A stretch of 7,901 nucleotides of DNA, from positions 1 through 7,901 of the forward strand of contig JAJZCT010000136.1 in the NCBI GenBank assembly GCA_021828925.1, written 5' to 3'. This DNA comes from Planctomycetota bacterium. GTDB lineage: Bacteria > Planctomycetota > Phycisphaerae > WQYP01. Made by a program: the position numbers and the translations under genes. Positions 1 to 5,545 of the stretch are shown here, piece after piece (the first letter of the stretch is position 1; every line of letters starts with the position of its first letter). Under the pieces are notes generated by a model. That model was not told where the DNA came from and searched no databases. It saw nothing but the letters and a program-made list of their open reading frames with translations.

Positions 1-7
1 CCAATTA

Positions 8-1828
8 TCATCCACTTGACAATAAATTGCCCAGGCTGTTTGTTGCGATGAACTCATCGGCTCGATTAAACACATTCAAAAAGAGCGGTGTACCAGCGAA
101 TGACAGTGGGCTAATTGGCCCTATCGTCATGAAAGAGTACTGACGGCTGGAAATATCAAATGAAGAATGTGGATCACGGAATAAGCCGTAAAGGCGCAGC
201 GCCGAATCATCACCACCAATCAACTGCCGTAGTGCCTGAAATTCTTGCCCCATCGACAGCCCGAATCCGAAAAATTGAATGCGAAGCTGCTGTAAAATTT
301 CAGTATGGAGGGAACCGAGGGTCTGGCTTATGAATAACCACCCCAATCCGTATTTACGCGTGGTACGAACAGCGTCTATCAATACATTTCGAACCGCGCC
401 AGCGGCATTTCCGTCCTCAGGTAATTGGCGTGGCGCGAGGCGGTGCGCTTCATCCATCAATACCAATGTGTTCAGCCCTTTCTCCTTGCCCTCTTGAAAG
501 CGCTTTTCGGCAATCGATGTAACACCATCAAGCAATCGCTTAATTACCAGGGATTGAATCGTATCCGTCCAAAGCATTCCAGCCGCCTGCTCTCTGGATA
601 AATCTATTACCAGCACTGGACGAACACCTTCCTTCGGATTCAGATCAAGCAGCCAATTCAGCGCACTCTCGACTGTTCTAGCCTGCTCCCTTGATTTATC
701 GAACAACGCCGTGACTGGTTTCCAATAGCGATCAAAGAAAACGTTTGCATCCGCATCGACCCGGGCGGACTCAAAACGCTCACGGGTACCTGGGGTACGG
801 TAAAACACCTGCTGAACCTTAGTGTCTGCTAGAATCGCCCATGCTGTGTCAAACGCCGGCCGCTCATGAAGATCTTCCAACTTGACCTTCTTTTTCTTCA
901 GCTCGTCTGCTAGTTTTGCGCACGCATCCCGGCGATTATCGCCTTTCGGCATGGTTAATTGCTGAAAGAAATCGCTTTCAAACAGAATCTCCTCAAACAG
1001 TTCCCACCGGTCAAGGACAAGGTTTTGAACCGAAAGCTTGGCTACTTTCTTCCTAAACTTCCTGGCAACATCCGCGAGAGGTATACGCATTTCACCGCTT
1101 CCACCGCCCTGAAAATCTTTTGCGAACTCCCCTTGAGGATCAAGGATGAGTAACCCCATTTGCTCATACCTCATATACGCACATAGCGCCATCTTCGCCA
1201 ACACACTCTTCCCGCTACCAGTTTTTCCAAAGATGCCGATATGGTAAGCCTCTCCTGCCCCATCGGGACCCCGATCAAAATGCTTGAACCATAATGGCAA
1301 CCTCGGCGTCGATCCGTACACATTTCCCAGATAGAATATTTGATCCCTATAGCGGCGCAAGACAGTCCCAAGGACGTCATCGTTCACGATATGTATGGCC
1401 GTACCAGTCGATGGCACCGTACCCATTATACTCGGCTCATAACTAATTCCGCCCTTCGCGTCCGACGTACCCGTTGGCAATGCCACATGCTTGAATACCG
1501 CACTAATCGTCATCTTGCCAAGGTGTGTATCTTGGCGTTCACTGACCGCCTCGATCCTTCCCCGTTGTCGAATGAGCGATCGCATCGTTGGATCCTCATG
1601 CCAGACATTGCGAAGCTCAATCTCAGTAATCTGGCCGAGCGCGTAGTGGGGAGTGCCGTCCTGAGCGAAGGAGAACACAGCGAGCTCACCGACCAGCTTA
1701 CGACCTGCCGCAGTGCCAATGACATCAACCGCAAATTCGGAGGTACTTGAAGGCGATCCAATTACGCCAAGGCGCTCTGTCCGAGCAACCACTGCATCAA
1801 GTTGTTCAGCACGAGATGTTTCGGCCAT
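8..1828 (-). CDS. herA: HerA-type FtsK-like DNA translocase ATPase (DUF87 family)
   Basis: 606 residues. HerA proteins form hexameric rings that use ATP to move along DNA and drive a partner nuclease, usually NurA. Visible features: an N-terminal HAS-barrel-like segment at about residues 30-60, Walker A GKTGSGKS at 201-208, DPQGEF at 230-235, Walker B TLVLMDEAHR at 454-463 (D459, E460), and the sensor/arginine region DAVRTTRKYGLG at 485-496 followed by the polar motif SQT at 501-503. All catalytic motifs look intact. No signal peptide or membrane segment is seen, so it should be cytosolic. The ATG at 1826-1828 has the Shine-Dalgarno sequence AAGGAG at 1836-1841, overlapping the stop of the nuclease gene upstream, so translation is probably coupled. 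It is the last gene of the operon seen here; it stops 8 bases from the window edge, so a further gene or terminator could lie outside. Family assignment is firm; the defence role is inferred from its neighbours. Confidence 0.93.
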   Translation of the reverse strand: MAETSRAEQLDAVVARTERLGVIGSPSSTSEFAVDVIGTAAGRKLVGELAVFSFAQDGTPHYALGQITEIELRNVWHEDPTMRSLIRQRGRIEAVSERQDTHLGKMTISAVFKHVALPTGTSDAKGGISYEPSIMGTVPSTGTAIHIVNDDVLGTVLRRYRDQIFYLGNVYGSTPRLPLWFKHFDRGPDGAGEAYHIGIFGKTGSGKSVLAKMALCAYMRYEQMGLLILDPQGEFAKDFQGGGSGEMRIPLADVARKFRKKVAKLSVQNLVLDRWELFEEILFESDFFQQLTMPKGDNRRDACAKLADELKKKKVKLEDLHERPAFDTAWAILADTKVQQVFYRTPGTRERFESARVDADANVFFDRYWKPVTALFDKSREQARTVESALNWLLDLNPKEGVRPVLVIDLSREQAAGMLWTDTIQSLVIKRLLDGVTSIAEKRFQEGKEKGLNTLVLMDEAHRLAPRQLPEDGNAAGAVRNVLIDAVRTTRKYGLGWLFISQTLGSLHTEILQQLRIQFFGFGLSMGQEFQALRQLIGGDDSALRLYGLFRDPHSSFDISSRQYSFMTIGPISPLSFAGTPLFLNVFNRADEFIATNSLGNLLSSG

Positions 1829-1840
1829 TTTGCACGCTCC

Positions 1841-3019
1841 TTACCGTCCACCTTCGCTGCGGTATCCATGCATCGCGAAAAAGACCTCGCCTATATCGCC
1901 ATCATAATCAACACTTATTCTTTGAGTTGCAACCTGGCGGAACGCCGGTATAGCCGCCGCCAATGACTTGGCCATGCGATCGGCCATATAGAGCGGATAC
2001 GGTTCCAGCATAGATGCTACGATTGTTTGTTCCTTCAGCCCGCGCAAAACCACCGCTAATCGATGTGGATTGTCTGCCACAGCAGAACCCACCTCGACAC
2101 GCATTGCCGGGATAAACCCATGTGGTCGATAATACACCACCTTTATTGTTTTAAGCGCTGCGACAATCTCATCCGCAATGGCCTTTAACGCATCGGCTGT
2201 CGCACCGCCAGCCGTGGCCGTATGCAGGTGGAAATTATTGTCCAACATTGTCTGAGGTCGCGTGAATTCCCCTGGCCGAAGTAGCATCGTCAGCAGCGAG
2301 CGATCGTCGTGGTGAGACGGCCAGCCGGCCCTTTCGCCGATTTCACGCCTGGTCGCATATTTGGGCAGCCCTGCGTATGCCTTGTCCGACCTCGGGCATC
2401 TCAGGACATCGCGGTAATGCTCAATGAATTCAAGTGCGCGCCGCTGGAACTCGTCGACGCAGGCGAGTGCCGTGGCCCCCAACTTTCCGGTGATCTCGTG
2501 TGCTTTAGCAAACGCTTGGTTGAAATAGATCACGGGCAATGACAATGTCATGTCGAGCAACACAAGATCATGCGGAGCGCCAATCGCCAATTCCAGCTCA
2601 CGCCCCAGCATCACCGCCCGTAAAACTGTGGGAGTACTGTCATTATGTACTTCGGCATGAACAAAAGTGCGGTAGTGGGGTGCGTCCCAGTGCCTAGTCT
2701 CGCTCGGCGGGGTGAGCCCCTCAACAGCAACCGCCGCAGCGGCAGCCAGATCAGCCGCCAATAACCTTTCGATAGCGTACGAACCATCCGTGGCGCAAGT
2801 TGTCGGAATGGCGGGGCTGGGCAGCTCAGACTCATGAGCGATCAGCCGTTCATTTTCCAGCCTCTTTCGTAATCCTGCCTTTTCTTGCTTAATGCGAGTG
2901 AAGTCTCCAAGCAGGTGAGCCCCGACCTGAACCGCGCTGGCCAACACTTCTTCGACCAAACCGGCTGGCAAGTCCGCAAAGGGTCTGGCCTGCCTAACGC
3001 CATCTATTGAATCGGCCAT
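1841..3019 (-). CDS. nurA: NurA-family nuclease
   Basis: 392 residues from the ATG at 3019. NurA is a metal-dependent, RNase H-fold 5'-to-3' exonuclease/endonuclease that docks as a dimer on the HerA ring. Supporting motifs: ATDGSYA with D78 (motif I, the DGS signature), the acidic pair in GRELELA (E141/E143), DLVLLDMTL with D156 (motif II), DRSLLTMLLRPGEFT at 239-253, and a C-terminal region with YYRPHGFIPAMRVEV at 296-310 and EPYPLYMADRMAKSL at 339-353, matching the usual NurA C-terminal pattern. An in-frame GTG at 3022 is possible, but the ATG has a better spaced GGAGG about 8 nt upstream and gives a TGATG one-base overlap with the druA-like stop. The next gene, herA, begins 12 nt downstream. 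Sequence divergence within this family is high, so the assignment rests on motif order plus the HerA neighbour. It probably cuts or resects the DNA that HerA pumps. Confidence 0.85.
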   Translation of the reverse strand: MADSIDGVRQARPFADLPAGLVEEVLASAVQVGAHLLGDFTRIKQEKAGLRKRLENERLIAHESELPSPAIPTTCATDGSYAIERLLAADLAAAAAVAVEGLTPPSETRHWDAPHYRTFVHAEVHNDSTPTVLRAVMLGRELELAIGAPHDLVLLDMTLSLPVIYFNQAFAKAHEITGKLGATALACVDEFQRRALEFIEHYRDVLRCPRSDKAYAGLPKYATRREIGERAGWPSHHDDRSLLTMLLRPGEFTRPQTMLDNNFHLHTATAGGATADALKAIADEIVAALKTIKVVYYRPHGFIPAMRVEVGSAVADNPHRLAVVLRGLKEQTIVASMLEPYPLYMADRMAKSLAAAIPAFRQVATQRISVDYDGDIGEVFFAMHGYRSEGGR

Positions 3020-4170
3020 CACCCCGCCCTCCGATCACTTGGAGTCCACAAGCGATAGGATTCTGGATCAAAACACCGAAACTCCGGGCAACGCTTCGCC
3101 CTGGCGAGAAACCATCGATCACGAAACATTTCCCACGCGTCCTGCTCAGTCATTTTAAAGAACCGCGGACGACTCAGTTCACCCCTCAGGAAAGCCAGAG
3201 CATCATGTCCGAGCGGCGCACCATAAATCTCTCGCTGAATCCCATGATTGGCGAGCTTAGCGGACAACCCGATTCGAGACAATACCTTGCGGATCACCTC
3301 CCGTTTGTTACGAAAACCATCTCCCCATGGTTCTTTCTTGGCAGTCGCTTCGCACCATCGATCAGCATACGTGCGGATGTCACCATAAACGCCATTGGAA
3401 AAATGGAATTCGCCCCAACCCTCCGTGGTGCCAATACGGTGCCAATAATTCGTGCCATCGATTCGCAAGCGATTGTAGAGGCTTGACCGCCCAAGCGCGG
3501 AAGTAGTCGTGATCAACGCCAAGTATGGTTTTCGCACTTCACCGCTAATCACAGTTTGGCGTCCGCCGTACCGTCGCCGGAAGGCCTCGCGCACTGTTTG
3601 AGTCATCGCCAACATGGCCACCAGCTTTCCACACAGCAAACCGCTATACGGTGGGACCGCTCCGAGCACGAAGGCGTCCATAACATGATACAAGCGCTCT
3701 TTCTTTGCCAAGGCGTCCCAGCCAATCCACTGATCACGCGCTCGGAGTGAGTAAACAGGATCGCCAAGTCCAAAAATTCCTATCAACTTACCATTGCTCT
3801 GATCTTCCACTAAAAATCGCAACCGTCTGCCATAGCCTGACGAAACTGGAATGCTCCAGTGTAGGCAGACATACCGAAAGAGTAATTCATCTTCGGTATT
3901 GGTATGTACCTCAATCAGCCTAGGCCTGACATTTCCCGGTAACAAATCCGAACCAAACGCGATGCGCTTTAATAAGCGATCCTCATACCGCGAAAGCCGC
4001 TGCCGGGCTTCCTCGCGCTTCTTAAGGCAGGCCATCTCGTTGATGCGACGAAGATCACCTTTTGTTGAGTCGGCGGGCAATTCCACTCGGCCACCACATA
4101 TGGTATAACCCTGCTTCCTTAAACTGCGAAGTATGTTCCTTCGCAGTATAGCTTTAGATTTCGGTCGCAT
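3019..4170 (-). CDS. DUF4338 protein, DruA family (Druantia-associated)
   Basis: 383 residues from the ATG at 4170. The central part reads as the DUF4338 domain: GRRLRFLVED at 114-123, LIGIFGLGDPVYSLRARDQWIGW at 129-151, the run VMDAFVLGAVPPYSGLLCGKLVAML at 163-187, and the motif TTTSALGRSSLYNRL at 221-235. DUF4338 proteins are the DruA component of Druantia anti-phage systems; no enzymatic activity is established that I can name. The N-terminus is very basic (MRPKSKAILRR) and may bind nucleic acid. An in-frame ATG at 4194 would add 8 residues, with a stop codon just before it; I prefer 4170 because a GGGGG tract sits six bases before it, though that signal is weak. The start overlaps a small ORF upstream by 17 nt, and the stop overlaps the NurA start by one base. 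No Druantia DruE helicase is present; HerA-NurA takes that place in this operon. Confidence 0.85.
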   Translation of the reverse strand: MRPKSKAILRRNILRSLRKQGYTICGGRVELPADSTKGDLRRINEMACLKKREEARQRLSRYEDRLLKRIAFGSDLLPGNVRPRLIEVHTNTEDELLFRYVCLHWSIPVSSGYGRRLRFLVEDQSNGKLIGIFGLGDPVYSLRARDQWIGWDALAKKERLYHVMDAFVLGAVPPYSGLLCGKLVAMLAMTQTVREAFRRRYGGRQTVISGEVRKPYLALITTTSALGRSSLYNRLRIDGTNYWHRIGTTEGWGEFHFSNGVYGDIRTYADRWCEATAKKEPWGDGFRNKREVIRKVLSRIGLSAKLANHGIQREIYGAPLGHDALAFLRGELSRPRFFKMTEQDAWEMFRDRWFLARAKRCPEFRCFDPESYRLWTPSDRRAG

Positions 4171-4273
4171 CGTACCCCCAGCGACTCTCCACATTGACGC
4201 TTATCCGTACATCCATCGTTTTTTCTGTGAAGTCGTTGATGGCCATCATCGGATATTGCATTTGTTTGGCCAT
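4154..4273 (-). CDS. Candidate 39-residue small protein or leader peptide, first ORF of the operon
   Basis: A short ORF beginning MAKQMQYPMMAIND and ending SRWGYDATEI. I do not recognise it. Support comes from the expression signals: GGAAGG at 4281-4286 is 7 nt before the ATG at 4273, and a TTGACA promoter lies about 37-45 nt further up. It overlaps the druA-like start by 17 nt, an arrangement typical of translational coupling. It is met-rich (five Met) with no membrane segment. The reading frame is open further up to a TTG at 4345, but that codon is part of the predicted -35 box, so the ATG is the sensible start. It could be a real small component, a leader peptide that sets druA translation, or a chance ORF under a good ribosome site. 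Confidence 0.5.
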   Translation of the reverse strand: MAKQMQYPMMAINDFTEKTMDVRISVNVESRWGYDATEI

Positions 4274-4280
4274 CTTTGTG

Positions 4281-4286
4281 CCTTCC
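4281..4286 (-). promoter_or_regulatory. Strong Shine-Dalgarno site for the small ORF
   Basis: Minus-strand GGAAGG, seven bases before the ATG at 4273. It is the main reason to believe the 39-residue ORF is translated. Confidence 0.55.
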
Positions 4287-4316
4287 GTCACCACCTTGAT
4301 GGAGCAAGATCCAACT

Positions 4317-4345
4317 ATTTCACAGCTATTCGCCGTTGGTGTCAA
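4317..4345 (-). promoter_or_regulatory. Sigma70-like promoter of the smORF-druA-nurA-herA operon
   Basis: On the minus strand a perfect -35 box TTGACA (4340-4345) is followed by a 17-bp spacer and the -10-like TGAAAT (4317-4322, four of six consensus positions). Transcription would begin near 4310, giving a leader of about 37 nt with the GGAAGG site correctly placed before the ATG at 4273. No operator-like palindrome overlaps it that I can see. Confidence 0.6.
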
Positions 4346-4521
4346 TGCCTGGAAATACCAGCCTGCTCACGTATTTTTCTTCGCTGGCCCTGGCGGTGTT
4401 GATCTGTTGCACCGGTCCGCCACCCTCGTAAAAAACCTGAATTTACCGACCGCAGACGAAGCATTAACCGCTGCCACCGTATTTCTCCCGTTGGGTGGCA
4501 GCATTTGAACTGTCGGTAGTT
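4346..4521. other. Intergenic stretch between the defence operon promoter and the origin-like region
   Basis: No convincing gene. The minus strand has only short broken frames. The plus strand has an open frame from a TTG at 4194 to 4508, but it has no proper ribosome site and runs antisense over the operon promoter and the small ORF. The only clear structure is the 9-bp inverted repeat at 4470-4502. The stretch could be the eroded remains of whatever flanked the origin before the operon arrived. Confidence 0.5.
4470..4502. repeat. Perfect 9-bp inverted repeat
   Basis: GCTGCCACC (4470-4478) pairs exactly with GGTGGCAGC (4494-4502) across a 15-nt loop. Neither strand has a T-run after it, so it is not a standard intrinsic terminator. 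An outer 7-bp pair, TACCGAC (4444-4450) and GTCGGTA (4512-4518), encloses it, so a larger cruciform or a protein site is possible. Confidence 0.6.
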
Positions 4522-4522
4522 T

Positions 4523-4531
4523 TGTGGATAA
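4523..4531 (-). promoter_or_regulatory. DnaA box 1 (perfect)
   Basis: Reads TTATCCACA on the minus strand. It lies within TTGTGGATAAGTAG, which recurs with one mismatch at 4847-4860 (box 5). Confidence 0.75.
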
Positions 4532-4592
4532 GTAGTGGAAAAGCTATCTGACCCATTGGCTCAGGTACGATAAATAGCGAGTTTTTAATGTG

Positions 4593-4601
4593 TTATGAAC
4601 A
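4593..4601 (+). promoter_or_regulatory. DnaA box 2 (degenerate)
   Basis: TTATGAACA, two mismatches to the consensus. It is followed by ATCC exactly as boxes 3 and 4 are, which suggests a shared element rather than chance. Confidence 0.4.
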
Positions 4602-4624
4602 ATCCCTTACTGGTTTGTTAACAG

Positions 4625-4633
4625 TTTTGGACA
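4625..4633 (+). promoter_or_regulatory. DnaA box 3 (degenerate)
   Basis: TTTTGGACA, three mismatches, followed by ATCC. The segment ACAATCCGACAGG (4631-4643) recurs with one mismatch at 4752-4764 next to box 4. Confidence 0.35.
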
Positions 4634-4680
4634 ATCCGACAGGTTTGCCAAACATGCAACCGTCCGAATTTCCACGACTG

Positions 4681-4735
4681 AAAAGATATGTGTAAAAGAA
4701 TGTAAGTGCATATAAATAATAAACTTACGCATAAT
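4681..4735. other. AT-rich stretch, candidate DNA unwinding element
   Basis: About 78% A+T by hand count, between DnaA boxes 3 and 4. It contains small arms GTAAGT (4702-4707) and ACTTAC (4723-4728) around an all-AT core. Position and composition fit an origin melting site; no 13-mer repeats are evident. Confidence 0.45.
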
Positions 4736-4745
4736 CCATGCGGTA

Positions 4746-4754
4746 TTATCCACA
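4746..4754 (+). promoter_or_regulatory. DnaA box 4 (perfect)
   Basis: TTATCCACA on the plus strand, followed by ATCC as in boxes 2 and 3, immediately to the right of the AT-rich stretch. Confidence 0.75.
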
Positions 4755-4847
4755 ATCCAACAGGGCTTATAACGGTGATGATGTTCTTATCTTTTCATTA
4801 TTAATACAGCCAGGGACCACCTTACGTATGGACATACACCTATAAAT

Positions 4848-4856
4848 TGTGGATAA
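4848..4856 (-). promoter_or_regulatory. DnaA box 5 (perfect)
   Basis: TTATCCACA on the minus strand, ending ten bases from the dciA stop codon. It shares the 14-bp context TTGTGGATAAGTNG with box 1. Confidence 0.75.
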
Positions 4857-4865
4857 GTTGTTGAT

Positions 4866-5390
4866 TCAGCCAGTTACGATGCTCCGATCCACGACTGATT
4901 TTACTTTAAAAATCAGGCCTTTTGTGGCTATTTGCAGGTGTCTTAAATTGGAACTTCCGGCCCGCAGGATCATGTCAAGTTCCATCTTGGCGGTGCTGCT
5001 GCTGCAGTATATTGTCAGAAGCCCGCGTTGGACCGGGCCAAGGGCAATGTTGCACCACAGTTTCGCCGGTAATGCAGCCTGGATGGTTTCACTGGCCAGG
5101 GCCAGCAATTCACCGGATTGGACCACATTCTTTTCAAACCATGACGGCAAAAAATCGCCGAGCTTTTCAGGTGGGTGCCGATCCAACGGTGGAGCTAACG
5201 CAATTTTTCTTTGAAGCGTGTTGAGGCGTATGCGTTCTTGACTGCTGCGCAGATCATCAACGGTTATGCGCTGGAGGCGTTGAACCGATTTGGCGGAGGA
5301 AGCTTTGCCGCCGGTCCGGGCACGCGACTTTTTTTTGAATGCCGCGGGCGGCTTTGCGTTATCTGGTTGATTGGTATGTTTCGGCCGCAT
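4866..5390 (-). CDS. dciA: DciA-like replicative helicase loader (DUF721)
   Basis: 174 residues from the ATG at 5390. DciA loads or assists the replicative helicase DnaB at the origin in bacteria lacking DnaC/DnaI. The C-terminal 90 residues match the DUF721 pattern: a helical stretch (LASETIQAALPAKLW), the strand-turn GPVQRGLLTIYCSSS where the family has G-x-L-x-V-x-x-x-S, then a helix and a final strand (GLIFKVKSVVD). The first 60 residues are basic, Lys/Ser/Ala-rich and probably disordered. An ATG at 5414 is in frame, but GGAG lies 8 bases before the ATG at 5390, so the shorter form is preferred. The gene ends directly at a DnaA box, and an RNase HII-like gene lies 155 nt upstream on the same strand. 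The match is to a short, poorly conserved domain, so the call leans partly on the origin context. Confidence 0.72.
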   Translation of the reverse strand: MRPKHTNQPDNAKPPAAFKKKSRARTGGKASSAKSVQRLQRITVDDLRSSQERIRLNTLQRKIALAPPLDRHPPEKLGDFLPSWFEKNVVQSGELLALASETIQAALPAKLWCNIALGPVQRGLLTIYCSSSTAKMELDMILRAGSSNLRHLQIATKGLIFKVKSVVDRSIVTG

Positions 5391-5545
5391 CGGGAAAACT
5401 CCGCCATGATCCATTGAGCCTGCCCTACGGATTGTGCCGCTGCCGTAATGGTGCGTTCAAGGACTATCGGAAGATTATATCGCTAAATGCTAAATGCTAA
5501 ACAACATTCATCGGCGAAAAATGCCGCTGGCGGATAAACAGGATA
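5391..5545. other. Intergenic spacer between dciA and the RNase HII-like gene, with a 7-bp tandem repeat
   Basis: No gene. It contains three tandem copies of a 7-mer, GCTAAAT, GCTAAAT, GCTAAAC (5482-5502). A weak minus-strand promoter for dciA is possible: TTGAAC (5455-5460) with CACAAT 18 bp downstream, four of six matches each. No T-run hairpin ends the RNase HII-like gene, so read-through into dciA is plausible. Confidence 0.4.

Larger units (their letters stand above)
4522..4856. other. oriC: Candidate chromosomal replication origin (oriC)
   Basis: A gene-free stretch with three perfect DnaA boxes (TTATCCACA or its complement) at 4523-4531, 4746-4754 and 4848-4856, plus two degenerate ones at 4593-4601 and 4625-4633. 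Three exact 9-mers in about 335 bp is far above chance (well under 0.01 expected per stretch). The two outer boxes face the minus strand and the inner ones face plus, around an AT-rich segment at 4681-4735 that could be the unwinding element. The DnaB-loader gene dciA starts its 3' end 10 bases beyond the last box, and dciA homologues are often close to dnaA/oriC. A dnaA gene is not in the window, so a secondary or plasmid origin or a DnaA titration site remains possible. Confidence 0.72.

Noticed and set aside
279..497. Plus-strand frames inside herA, such as this 72-codon one
   Set aside because: They lie antisense to a gene with intact conserved motifs and have no independent support.
3019..3022. 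GTG at 3022 as the NurA start
   Set aside because: The ATG directly after it has better spacing to GGAGG and gives the standard TGATG junction; the difference is one residue.
4470..4502. Inverted repeat as an intrinsic terminator
   Set aside because: The loop is 15 nt and neither strand has a following T-run.
4194..4508. Plus-strand open frame of 104 codons with a hydrophobic start
   Set aside because: It begins at a TTG without a ribosome site, runs antisense over the small ORF and the operon promoter, and ends in the inverted repeat. I recognise no family.
4274..4510. Possible minus-strand gene remnant containing VQQINTARASEEKYVSRL
   Set aside because: The frame is bounded by close stops, has no start codon with a ribosome site and matches no family I know. 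Chance cannot be excluded.
5211..5417. Plus-strand 68-codon frame antisense to dciA
   Set aside because: It overlaps the low-complexity N-terminal coding part of dciA and shows no recognisable domain.
5482..5502. Three 7-bp tandem repeats as a CRISPR or iteron array
   Set aside because: Units are too short and contiguous, without spacers and too few for iterons; more likely slippage.
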